A DNA stretch of 18,827 nt, from assembly GCA_001003855.1 (NCBI GenBank), contig LCPX01000010.1, forward strand, positions 1-18,827. The letters are read 5' to 3'. Position numbers and translations under genes: made by a program. Below are positions 12,567-18,827 of the stretch, one piece after another; positions within the stretch are counted from its first letter, which is position 1, and every line of letters begins with the position of its first letter. The notes below the pieces were generated by a model, which had not been told where the DNA came from, made no database searches, and saw nothing but the letters and a program-made list of their open reading frames with translations. Origin of the DNA: Candidatus Moranbacteria bacterium GW2011_GWE1_49_15. GTDB taxonomy: Bacteria; Patescibacteriota; Minisyncoccia; Moranbacterales; GWC2-37-73.

Positions 12567-12605
12567 TCCTATTTCCTATTTCCTAATTCCTAACTCCTAA
12601 TTCCT
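12564..12605. repeat. Six tandem heptamers (WTTCCTA)
   Basis: Six 7-base units in perfect phase, reading ATTCCTA, TTTCCTA, TTTCCTA, ATTCCTA, ACTCCTA, ATTCCTG, fill the 3' UTR of ftsZ between the stop codon and the terminator stem. In the mRNA this reads as repeated TAGGAAT, a purine-rich string. It resembles the repeats at 3239-3277 and 6229-6295. Confidence 0.75.
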
Positions 12606-12608
12606 GTT

Positions 12609-13892
12609 CTACTTCTCCATCTTCCTCCTGATGAAAGCCGGGATTTCCAGTTCGTCCTCTTCCTCGACTTCCTTCTGCTCGGCCCTCTGATGGGAAAGGG
12701 GTTTGGGTTGGATTTTTTCTTCGATGATCATCTTGGTTTCCAGTTTTTTCGAAGGGAACGTCACCCTTTCCCTTATCACCGGTACGTCCACCAATTCCAC
12801 TTCTTTTTCTTTCTCCCTTTCTTCCTCCCTCTTCCTTTCCTCTTCCCTCTTCTTTTCTTCCTCCCTCTCTTTCTCCTCGACGGTGGCGGTCCTGTTGATC
12901 GTGACCCTGTTGATCAACGGGTTTTCCCTCACCTTTTCCGCGTCGAATCCGGTGGCGACCACGGTGATGTGGATCTCGCCTTTTTTCACCTGGTCGTCGA
13001 CGACCGCTCCGAAGATCACCTTGGCGTTAGGGTCAATGCTTTCGGTGATTATATTGGCGGCCTCGTTTATTTCCAGCATAGTGAGGTCACTCGAACCGGA
13101 AATATTGAAGAGTACGCCCTTGGCCCCGTCCACGGAAAGTTCCAAGAGGGGGCTGTTGATGGCGGCCTTGGCGGCTTCGGAAGCCCTGTTATCCCCACTG
13201 GACACGCCGATTCCCATAAGGGCCGATCCGCTGTCATGCATGATCGCGCGCACATCGGCGAAGTCGACGTTTACTATTCCCGGCTTGGTGATCAAATCGG
13301 AAATTCCCTGCACACCTTGTCTTAGAACGTCGTCGACGATCCTGAAAGCGTTTATAAGAGTGGTTTTTCTGTCGATAATCGAAAGCAATTTGTCGTTCGG
13401 GATAGTGATCAAAGTGTCCACACGGTCCTTGAGGTTGGCCAGCGCTTCTTCTCCGATCTGTCTCCTTTGCGCCCCTTCGAAGGCGAACGGCTTGGTCACG
13501 ACGGCCACGGTCAAAGCTCCAAGCTCCTTGGCGGTCTCAGCCACGACCGGCGCGGCGCCGCTTCCGGTTCCTCCTCCGAGCCCGCAAGTGACGAAAACCA
13601 TGTCGGCACCCTTGAGGACTTCCTGGATTTCATCCCTGTTTTCCTCGGCGGCCTGCCTACCGATTTCCGGATTCATCCCGGCCCCCAATCCCTTGGTGAG
13701 ATTTTTTCCGATGTGCACTTTCTCCTGGGCTTTCGAATGATGCAGCGCCTGGGCGTCGGTGTTTATGGCGACGAATTCAACTCCCTTGATCTTGGAGTCT
13801 ATCATCCTGCTTATCGCGTTGTTACCAGACCCGCCAACTCCGACAACTTTTATTCTTGCAAATGTTTCGATGTCTGGTTTTATCTCCGCCAT
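12609..13892 (-). CDS. ftsZ: Cell division protein FtsZ
   Basis: FtsZ is the tubulin-like GTPase that builds the division ring. The GTP-binding loop GGGTGSG is at 106-112 and the T7 catalytic loop NVDFADV at 208-214; the globular domain ends near 334. The linker (335-410) begins with an almost pure Glu/Lys/Arg run (about 339-365) likely to form a stiff single helix. The C-terminal peptide DELEIPAFIRRKMEK (413-427) is the usual binding site for FtsA and other partners. The length of 427 is normal. The gene follows ftsA by 200 bases and has its own promoter (TTGACA-18-TAGATT) with a leader of about 100 bases. No SD is visible before ATG 13892. It ends at a strong terminator. Confidence 0.97.
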   Translation of the reverse strand: MAEIKPDIETFARIKVVGVGGSGNNAISRMIDSKIKGVEFVAINTDAQALHHSKAQEKVHIGKNLTKGLGAGMNPEIGRQAAEENRDEIQEVLKGADMVFVTCGLGGGTGSGAAPVVAETAKELGALTVAVVTKPFAFEGAQRRQIGEEALANLKDRVDTLITIPNDKLLSIIDRKTTLINAFRIVDDVLRQGVQGISDLITKPGIVNVDFADVRAIMHDSGSALMGIGVSSGDNRASEAAKAAINSPLLELSVDGAKGVLFNISGSSDLTMLEINEAANIITESIDPNAKVIFGAVVDDQVKKGEIHITVVATGFDAEKVRENPLINRVTINRTATVEEKEREEEKKREEERKREEEREKEKEVELVDVPVIRERVTFPSKKLETKMIIEEKIQPKPLSHQRAEQKEVEEEDELEIPAFIRRKMEK

Positions 13893-14001
13893 AATTTTTC
13901 GATAAATCTATTGATCTTGGGACCAACGATCGCTTATTTATGTAAATTATCCCTCTTGTATTTTTGCCAACTTAAAGCCCACAAAGCCCGCTTAGTATCT
14001 A

Positions 14002-14031
14002 AATCTACCATACTCGAGCTAGTTGTGTCAA
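14002..14031 (-). promoter_or_regulatory. Promoter upstream of ftsZ
   Basis: A perfect TTGACA (14031-14026), an 18-base spacer ending in TGG, and TAGATT (14007-14002) on the minus strand. The predicted start near 13995 gives ftsZ a leader of about 100 bases. Read-through from ftsA is also possible. Confidence 0.65.
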
Positions 14032-14034
14032 GAA

Positions 14035-14098
14035 TTTGTTTTTTGTTTGTTTTTTGTTTGTTTGAGCCACAAAAACCTATTTTGGGCGGTTTTTATGG
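14035..14098 (-). other. Stem-loop over the ftsA stop codon plus an 11-base tandem repeat
   Basis: On the minus strand CCATAAAAACC and GGTTTTTGTGG (14098-14088 with 14077-14067) can form an 11-bp stem with one G-U pair; the ftsA TAA lies in the stem. The opposite strand would carry a C-A mismatch, so RNA from the minus strand fits better. It is followed by two exact 11-base units (TTTGTTTTTTG on the plus strand, 14035-14056), which are A/C-rich in the transcript. There is no T-tract, so this is not a clear terminator. Confidence 0.45.
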
Positions 14099-15352
14099 CA
14101 GAAATTTTCCTATCCAATCTTTCACCCTTCCGACCGTATATCCCGTTCCTTTTGAAAGATTATCCAGAACTTTTATTCCACTCGTAACACCTCCCGAAAA
14201 GTTCGCCTGATCATCTCCCCATAAAAGGAGTCCTGCGGCCGTCGCGAACGATGGATCGTCAACCTTGTCCAATACTCCGGTGAATCCTCCAGGGTAACCT
14301 ATCTGGATCGGAAGCCTGAGAATCTCTTTCGCAAGATCGATAATTTCCGGCAATTTCGCCCCTCCTCCGACCAGCACCGCCCCGGCAGGCAAAAGCCCCG
14401 CCTTCCCTATCTTCTTCAACTCCGCCTGGACTATCTCGAAGATTTCAACCAGTCTCGCCTCGATTATCTCAGTCACATGGTATCGCGACACGGTTCCGTC
14501 TTCTTGCGAATCGAATTTGGAAATATCGATTTCTTCTTTCTGATTGACACCCCTCGTCAAAGACGTTCCGTATTCAAGCTTCACGCGCTCCGCCACGTCG
14601 ATGGAAGTCCGCAAGCCTATAGCGATGTCATTGGTGATGTGTCCCGCTCCCACCGGCAAAATGGCCGTGTGCAAAATCTCCCCTTCTTCGAAAACCGCGA
14701 TCGAGGTGGTTCCGCCCCCGATATTGACCAGGACCACTCCCAGTTCCTTCTGTTTCTTCGTCAAAACCGCCTTGGAACTAGCCAGGGGCTCCAAAGCGAT
14801 ATCTTCTATTTCGATTCCTGCTTGATAAAGACATTTGGTGAGGTTTTTCACGTGCGCCGCGCTGCTCTCAACCACGAGCGCCTCAACCTCGAGTCTCACC
14901 CCCCTCATCCCCAAAGGATTTTTTATGTCGTTTTGGTCGTCCAAACGGTACCTTTTCGGTATGATGTGTAAAATATCCTTGTTCATCGGCAAGGGAATGG
15001 CCTGGGCCTCGGTAATGACCCGGTTCACGTCATCTTCGACAACTTCCCCGTCGGCCCTGCCTATGGCGATCACGCCCTTGGAATCCTGCAAGGTTATTTC
15101 CGTTCCACCTATGCTGACATGGGCTTTCCTGATTTCCTCCCCCGACATCCTCTCAGCTATGCCGACGGATTCATTGACGGATTTGGCAGCTTCGTCTATA
15201 TCGATAATCGCCCCCCTCCTAATACCGGAAGACGGAACTATTCCGACGCCGATAATTCGAAGAGCCTCTTCACCGCGCATTTCCTGCGCGATGACCGTGC
15301 GGACGTTCGAAGATCCTATATCTATTCCTGCTATAATATTGTTTCTTGACAT
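14093..15352 (-). CDS. ftsA: Cell division protein FtsA
   Basis: FtsA is the actin-like ATPase that ties FtsZ filaments to the membrane. The phosphate-1 loop IAGIDIGSSNVRTV sits at the very N-terminus, the second phosphate segment NIGGGTTSIAVF lies near mid-protein, and VLVGGGAKLPEI is the adenosine motif. The C-terminus VKDWIGKFLP is the amphipathic membrane-targeting helix. The protein has 419 residues from ATG 15352, close to the usual length. An in-frame ATG at 15406 would add 18 polar residues before the family start; it is possible but less likely. A TTGTCC-16-TATAAT promoter lies about 200 bases upstream, giving a long leader. ftsZ follows, so the two division genes are arranged as in most bacteria. 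Confidence 0.96.
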   Translation of the reverse strand: MSRNNIIAGIDIGSSNVRTVIAQEMRGEEALRIIGVGIVPSSGIRRGAIIDIDEAAKSVNESVGIAERMSGEEIRKAHVSIGGTEITLQDSKGVIAIGRADGEVVEDDVNRVITEAQAIPLPMNKDILHIIPKRYRLDDQNDIKNPLGMRGVRLEVEALVVESSAAHVKNLTKCLYQAGIEIEDIALEPLASSKAVLTKKQKELGVVLVNIGGGTTSIAVFEEGEILHTAILPVGAGHITNDIAIGLRTSIDVAERVKLEYGTSLTRGVNQKEEIDISKFDSQEDGTVSRYHVTEIIEARLVEIFEIVQAELKKIGKAGLLPAGAVLVGGGAKLPEIIDLAKEILRLPIQIGYPGGFTGVLDKVDDPSFATAAGLLLWGDDQANFSGGVTSGIKVLDNLSKGTGYTVGRVKDWIGKFLP

Positions 15353-15546
15353 AAAAAACTTCGGCTCAGCATCCGGGGTCTCCCTGTTGCCCCGTACGCT
15401 TCGCATCTTTTTCCCGGCACAACGTCAGGACCATCGCCTGGAAAATTACGCCTTTCTGAAATAAACGCGAACCAAGCGAATCCATCGCCCAGCCAAATTA
15501 ACATTTAATATTTGTTTTTGTATATTTGCAAAACTACCTTTTCCCA

Positions 15547-15574
15547 ATTATACACGAAAAACGTTTTCGGACAA
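15547..15574 (-). promoter_or_regulatory. ftsA promoter with palindrome in the spacer
   Basis: TTGTCC (15574-15569), a 16-base spacer and TATAAT (15552-15547) on the minus strand, placed directly after the dgkA terminator. The spacer contains the inverted repeat CGAAAA-ACG-TTTTCG (15555-15569, plus strand), a possible operator. The predicted start near 15540 leaves a leader of about 190 bases before ATG 15352. Confidence 0.6.
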
Positions 15575-15600
15575 AATGAAACCCCGGCGAAAACCGGGGT
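15575..15600 (-). terminator. Intrinsic terminator of dgkA and the rpsU unit
   Basis: A perfect stem ACCCCGG (15581-15587) / CCGGGGT (15594-15600) with the loop CGAAAA, followed on the minus strand by TTTCATTTTG. It starts seven bases after the dgkA stop codon. Confidence 0.85.
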
Positions 15601-15606
15601 GGAAAT

Positions 15607-15981
15607 CTAGAGGCCTAAAAGCTCCCTGATGTATGGATAAAAAATGATCACCCCGACGAGCGCCGCGACGAACGAAGATATCAGGACGACCGCCGCCATG
15701 ATGTCCTTTATCAATCTGGCATAAGGATGCACCTTGGGTTTGAGCATGTCCACCACCCTCTCGACGACGGTGTTGGCGAGTTCGGTTATGAGTACCCCGG
15801 CCACCATCAAAATCAACACGACCGCTTCCCAATTCTTGACTTTGAAAACCAAAATGAGGACCAGCACCAAAAAACCGAAAAGCAATTCTATCTGAAAATT
15901 CCTTTCCCTTTTGGCCGCATAAGCCAATCCGTCGATCGCATGCGAAAAACTTCTTGCGATTTTTCTTATATTCTCTACCAT
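15607..15981 (-). CDS. dgkA: Diacylglycerol kinase / undecaprenol kinase family (DgkA)
   Basis: A small integral membrane lipid kinase of 124 residues. Three hydrophobic spans (about 33-47, 52-66 and 94-115) and the family motif with ELANTVVERVVD (67-78) followed by KDIMAAVVL (92-100) carry the catalytic Glu, Asn and Asp residues. In Gram-positive-like bacteria the family member is an undecaprenol kinase that supplies lipid carrier for wall synthesis; that substrate is likelier here than diacylglycerol, but sequence alone does not decide. The gene starts nine bases after ybeY with a weak AAAGAAAG before the ATG, and is the last gene before a strong terminator. The neighbouring order ybeY-dgkA is common in bacteria. 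Confidence 0.93.
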   Translation of the reverse strand: MVENIRKIARSFSHAIDGLAYAAKRERNFQIELLFGFLVLVLILVFKVKNWEAVVLILMVAGVLITELANTVVERVVDMLKPKVHPYARLIKDIMAAVVLISSFVAALVGVIIFYPYIRELLGL

Positions 15982-15990
15982 CTTTCTTTT

Positions 15991-16482
15991 TTAAATATTT
16001 TTTATTTTTTTATCCGTGAGCCGCCTGGCCGTTTCTTCCTGCTTGGAGAACATCTCCTTTCCGTGGGAAAAATCCAGCAGATGCAATATGCCATGGGAAA
16101 AAATATAAGCCAGCTCGAACTCGAACGAAACCTCCTGTTCCTTGGCGGACCTTGTTATGTACTGCGGGCAAAGTATTATCTCGCCCAGAAAAACGTCCTT
16201 ATCCTCATTATTGCACAGATCTTCCGAATCCGCATATTCGCAAAAAGAAAGGACATCAGTAGGTCGGTCTTTTTCCCTGTATCGCTTGTTGAGTCCAGCT
16301 ATCTCCCCTTCGGAAACCAAGGCGACGCTGATGGAAACGTCCTTGCCGGCAAGGCACACCCTTCCGCTATCGGAAAGGGTTTCGCGGGCCACTTTCTCGA
16401 AAAAACCATCCTCGACCGCGAACTGCGTCAAGTTGTTTATTTCAAGGATCGGTTTGCTCGAAGGCATATCGGGAATACTCAT
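15991..16482 (-). CDS. ybeY: Endoribonuclease YbeY
   Basis: YbeY is a zinc-dependent single-strand endoribonuclease for 16S rRNA 3'-end maturation and ribosome quality control. The metal motif HGILHLLDFSH gives His 130, 134 and 140 (HxxxHxxxxxH), and the upstream RPTDVLSF (73-80) and FLGEIILCP (98-106) segments are family hallmarks. The length of 163 is normal. The start ATG overlaps the stop of yqeY as ATGA, so translation is probably coupled. It is placed between yqeY and dgkA in a translation-and-envelope unit led by rpsU. Confidence 0.95.
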   Translation of the reverse strand: MSIPDMPSSKPILEINNLTQFAVEDGFFEKVARETLSDSGRVCLAGKDVSISVALVSEGEIAGLNKRYREKDRPTDVLSFCEYADSEDLCNNEDKDVFLGEIILCPQYITRSAKEQEVSFEFELAYIFSHGILHLLDFSHGKEMFSKQEETARRLTDKKIKNI

Positions 16483-16940
16483 TTGATTTTCCCAAGTTCA
16501 GCTTTGACCGCTTTGGAAACGGCATTGCCGTCGGCTTTTCCCTTGAGCTGTCCCATCGCCTGCCCCATGACTTTCCCGAAATCGGCGGCGGAAATTTCTC
16601 CCATCTTGGCAACGATTTCCCTGACGGCCTTTTCCACTTCTTCCTGACTGAGCTGCTCAGGAAGATAGACCGAAATGATGGCCATTTCCTGCTTCTCCTT
16701 TTCGGCCAAATCGGGCCTGCTACCCTTTTCGAATTGAGTGACGCTGTCTTGCCTCTGCTTCATCGCGCGCGAAAGAACCTCAAGGACTTCCTCCTCGCTG
16801 AGACCTTCCTCCCTTTTCTTTTTTTCTATTTCCGAATTCTTTATAGCACTATCAAGAAGGCGAAGCACGTCTCGTTTCGCTGCATCGCCTTCTTTCATAG
16901 CTGCCTTAAGATCGGAAAGTATTTTTTCTCTTAAAGACAT
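16479..16940 (-). CDS. yqeY: GatB/YqeY domain protein
   Basis: The 153-residue product is a stand-alone YqeY protein, related to the C-terminal tail domain of GatB and thought to bind tRNA or help amidotransferase-type reactions; its exact role is unknown. MSLREKILSDLKAAMKEGD at the start, DVLRLLDSAIKNSEIEKK, and LPEQLSQEEVE followed by a C-terminal helical bundle (KVMGQAMGQLKGKADGNAVSKAV) are typical. The frame is open up to 17018, but that part overlaps rpsU, so the ATG at 16940 is used; no SD is visible. It sits 19 bases after rpsU and its TGA overlaps the ybeY ATG. The rpsU-yqeY pair is a conserved neighbourhood. Confidence 0.94.
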   Translation of the reverse strand: MSLREKILSDLKAAMKEGDAAKRDVLRLLDSAIKNSEIEKKKREEGLSEEEVLEVLSRAMKQRQDSVTQFEKGSRPDLAEKEKQEMAIISVYLPEQLSQEEVEKAVREIVAKMGEISAADFGKVMGQAMGQLKGKADGNAVSKAVKAELGKIK

Positions 16941-16959
16941 AGATAATGACAATTTTAGA

Positions 16960-17217
16960 TTATCTGCCGCCCATTTTGCGCTTGATGTTGCGCAGGGCCT
17001 CGTCGTCGAATTTTCCAAGCTTCTTCAATTTGTCAATTTCCTTTCGGATTTTGACTTTATACAAAGCTTCCTGACGTTTTTCAGTCTTGCTTTTCTCTTC
17101 ATTCCTAAAACGCGTCCTTCTGGCTCTCACCAAAACTCCGCTCTGCTGGATCCTTCTGGAAAATCTTCGGATCAGACTTTCAGCCGTTTCCCTGTTCTTC
17201 TTTTTTACCTCTATCAT
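16960..17217 (-). CDS. rpsU: 30S ribosomal protein bS21
   Basis: An 85-residue, very basic protein. MIEVKKKNRETAESLIRRF matches the start of bS21 (usual form: V-x-V-R-x-x-E-x-x-E-x-A-L-R-R-F-K), followed by an Arg/Lys-rich helix (RRIQQSGVLVRARRTRF), and the length fits, with a longer tail than in E. coli. bS21 binds the small subunit near the anti-SD region. The ATG at 17217 has the best SD in the window's core genes (AAAGGAGGT, six bases upstream). A TTGAAA-16-TAGATT promoter lies about 60 bases upstream, so rpsU heads the rpsU-yqeY-ybeY-dgkA unit. Confidence 0.94.
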   Translation of the reverse strand: MIEVKKKNRETAESLIRRFSRRIQQSGVLVRARRTRFRNEEKSKTEKRQEALYKVKIRKEIDKLKKLGKFDDEALRNIKRKMGGR

Positions 17218-17271
17218 ATAGTACCTCCTTTCATTTATGTAGCCCTAGGCCTTATTGGCTGGGGTTTATAT

Positions 17272-17299
17272 AATCTACCACATTATCAATTTATTTCAA
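17272..17299 (-). promoter_or_regulatory. Promoter of the rpsU unit
   Basis: TTGAAA (17299-17294), a 16-base spacer ending in GTGG, and TAGATT (17277-17272) on the minus strand. Next to it lies the 10-base palindrome CCCCCGGGGG (17301-17310), between the hinT stop and this promoter. A start near 17265 gives a leader of about 48 bases. Confidence 0.6.
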
Positions 17300-17328
17300 G
17301 CCCCCGGGGGTTTCAGTCCCTCATCCCT

Positions 17329-17679
17329 CTAAACCGGCCTTATTTCCTCAAAAAGTCTCGCGCCGCCCAAAAGGTGCAGATGGATATGCGCGACTTCCTG
17401 TCCGCCGTTCTCACCCGTGCGGAAAAGCAGTTTATATCCACCCTCCGCGATGCCGAGTTCCTTGGCCAATTCCTTGGCCCTGAAAATCATTTTGCCAACA
17501 AGAGCGCTGTCCTCCTCTGTGACATCGTTTATCGAAGAGATATGCTTTTTGGGAATCAGCAGGACATGCACCGGGACGATAGGTTTGATGTCGCGAAACG
17601 CCACCAAGTCGAAATCCTCGAAAAGGATCTCGGCCGGAATTTCCTTTCTTGCGATTTTACAGAAGATACAATCTTCCAT
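17329..17679 (-). CDS. hinT: HIT family hydrolase (HinT-like)
   Basis: HIT proteins of this branch hydrolyse AMP-linked phosphoramidates and similar nucleotides. The HIT triad HIHLH (His 98, 100, 102) followed by LLGG is perfect, and CIFC (4-7) with later His residues (38, 46) forms the usual Zn-binding N-terminal part. The length of 116 is typical of bacterial HinT. It begins eight bases after the hisS stop codon, so the two are probably co-transcribed. No SD is seen before ATG 17679. The next gene, rpsU, has its own promoter, and no clear T-tailed terminator separates the two. Confidence 0.95.
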   Translation of the reverse strand: MEDCIFCKIARKEIPAEILFEDFDLVAFRDIKPIVPVHVLLIPKKHISSINDVTEEDSALVGKMIFRAKELAKELGIAEGGYKLLFRTGENGGQEVAHIHLHLLGGARLFEEIRPV

Positions 17680-17687
17680 GGCGGTTT

Positions 17688-18827
17688 TTAGAAAAGATTA
17701 TTGGAAACTATGACGTTGTTCTTAAGGATCTTCTTCACGGCGTTCACCAATTTTGCGTGCGAAACCGTTTCCTGCGTCCCACTGACCATGTCTTTCATTA
17801 TCGCCGTCTCGTCCAATGCCTCCTTTTGTCCGACTATCAAAGTTATCTCCACTCCGAGCCTGTCGGCCACACGAAGCTGGGATTTCAAACTTCCTCTTCC
17901 GAAACTTTCCGCGACGAAAATTCCGTTCTTCTGGAGCTCGGCGAAAAGACGGAGGCTCTTTTTCTTCGCAAGGTCACCCAGCTGGGCCAAGAAAACCTTG
18001 GGTTTGGGTTCCACATACGTCTTGGCTTTGACTCTTTTCATCTCGCCCACCAACCTGTCCAATCCCAATCCGAATCCGATGGCGGGAGTGTGTTCACCGC
18101 CCAAAGTCTCAACCAGATAATCATATCTCCCTCCTCCTCCCAGTGAATGCTTCTTGCCTTCCTCATCTCCGGACCAGATCTCGAAAACGGTTTTGGAGTA
18201 ATAGCTCAAACCCCTGACCAATCTCGGGTTTATCACATATGGAAGATCGAGTTCGTCGAGATATTCCAGCAGATTCTTGAAGTGCACATGGCATTCCCCG
18301 CAAAGATGGTCCACCGACTGTGGAGCGTTCGAAGAAACCTGCATGCATTTGTCCTCCTTGCAATCCAAAACTCGCAACGGATTAGTTTCCATCCTCTTTT
18401 TACAGTTCTGGCAAAGCTTCTGCTTTTTGGATTCCAAATAAGCGACCAAAAGATCCTGATATTCGTTCCTGCATTTCGGACATCCGATGCTGTTGACTTG
18501 GAATTGGACGTTCTTGATTCCGAGACTCGTCACGACCCTGTGTGCCAATTGGATCACCTGGGCGTCCAAAATAGCGTCCTGCTCCCCGAAAATATCGAAA
18601 TTAGCCTGCCAGTGCTCCCTATATCTTCCTTCCTGCGGTCTGTCATAGCGATAAACCGGACCCATGGAAAAAAGCTTCACCGGCTTGGGCAAAACGTTCA
18701 TCCCATGCTGGGAATAAGCCCGGCAAAGTCCGGCCGTAAACTCAGGACGAAGAGCCACCTTGTCCCCTCCCCTGGTGGTGAAAGTGTACATTTCCTTGTC
18801 GACGATATCGGTTCCCTCCCCGATGGA
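17688..18827 (-). CDS. hisS: Histidyl-tRNA synthetase, N-terminal part outside the window
   Basis: HisRS charges tRNA-His with histidine. The frame stays open to the window edge: the twelve codons before ATG 18791 read SIGEGTDIVDKE, the normal run-in to the class II motif, so 18791 is not the true start and roughly 50-60 N-terminal residues are missing. Motif 2 is visible in GPVYRYDRPQEGRYREHWQ, the His-binding segment in LVRGLSYYSKTVFEIW (usual form GLDYYTRTVFE, so S replaces D), motif 3 in the GLGLDRL stretch, and the anticodon-binding domain over the last 100 residues. Four Cys pairs (CPKC, CQNC and others) lie in the insertion domain, as in many bacterial enzymes. hinT follows by eight bases. 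Confidence 0.96.
   Translation of the reverse strand, partial: SIGEGTDIVDKEMYTFTTRGGDKVALRPEFTAGLCRAYSQHGMNVLPKPVKLFSMGPVYRYDRPQEGRYREHWQANFDIFGEQDAILDAQVIQLAHRVVTSLGIKNVQFQVNSIGCPKCRNEYQDLLVAYLESKKQKLCQNCKKRMETNPLRVLDCKEDKCMQVSSNAPQSVDHLCGECHVHFKNLLEYLDELDLPYVINPRLVRGLSYYSKTVFEIWSGDEEGKKHSLGGGGRYDYLVETLGGEHTPAIGFGLGLDRLVGEMKRVKAKTYVEPKPKVFLAQLGDLAKKKSLRLFAELQKNGIFVAESFGRGSLKSQLRVADRLGVEITLIVGQKEALDETAIMKDMVSGTQETVSHAKLVNAVKKILKNNVIVSNNLF

Noticed and set aside
17301..17310. CCCCCGGGGG as the hinT terminator
   Set aside because: The palindrome has no loop and no T-tract on the minus strand, so it cannot be called a terminator.
15727..17691. Long plus-strand frames (15727-16647 and 16738-17691) opposite dgkA, ybeY, yqeY, rpsU and hinT
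   Set aside because: They cross several well-supported minus-strand genes and their gaps and show no domain; they are antisense shadows.
1..18827. CRISPR array, tRNA, rRNA, integrase or transposase
   Set aside because: No regularly spaced 25-40-base repeats, no cloverleaf or rRNA-like stretch, and no mobile-element enzyme were found by reading; the short tandem repeats are too short for CRISPR.
16479..18827. Alternative genetic code (TGA as Gly)
   Set aside because: TGA ends yqeY, the YggU-family gene and the 5055-5372 gene at the expected places, so it works as a stop.

Overview
The window looks like a piece of a small-genome bacterium of the Patescibacteria/CPR type (Parcubacteria-like). 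This is inferred from gene style, since there is no rRNA gene here. The signs are short intergenic gaps, a Cys-rich surface protein of the CPR style, FtsZ with a very charged linker, a separate ComEC channel and nuclease-like domain, a class III (anaerobic) ribonucleotide reductase with its own regulator, and many core genes without a Shine-Dalgarno (SD) sequence. TGA is used as a normal stop (for example at the yqeY/ybeY ATGA junction), so the Gracilibacteria/SR1 recoding does not apply. Almost every gene lies on the minus strand; the single plus-strand gene is at 2036-2323.

Reading in the direction of transcription, from high to low coordinates: hisS (5' part outside the window) and hinT; then rpsU-yqeY-ybeY-dgkA, ending in an intrinsic terminator; then ftsA and ftsZ, each with its own promoter; an intergenic patch with a terminator, heptamer repeats and a palindromic repeat element; a 779-residue two-part surface protein; and a nucleotide-reduction block nrdR-nrdD-mini glycyl-radical protein-nrdG followed by a small membrane protein and a DUF167/YggU protein. 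After that come a leaderless comEC and its partner metallo-beta-lactamase-fold gene, meeting the plus-strand small gene at a shared bidirectional terminator. Then ndk, and finally a short module of a 27-codon leaderless ORF, a terminator and three small unknown genes with strong SD sequences.

The nrd block forms a complete oxygen-sensitive dNTP system. NrdR should sense ATP/dATP and bind a near-consensus NrdR box at 9751-9766 just downstream of the only clear promoter; NrdD is the reductase; NrdG is the radical-SAM activase. Between nrdD and nrdG sits an 88-residue protein that joins a Zn-ribbon-like N-terminus to a second copy of the NrdD glycyl-radical segment. It resembles, in concept, the spare-part protein GrcA/YfiD of pyruvate formate-lyase, and it is the most interesting item here.

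The second item is the 1119-749 region. A consensus promoter appears to start transcription exactly at the ATG of a 27-codon hydrophobic peptide, followed by an intrinsic terminator and a possible antiterminator pairing, ahead of three SD-led small genes that have no other visible promoter. No rRNA, tRNA, CRISPR array, insertion sequence or integrase was seen.
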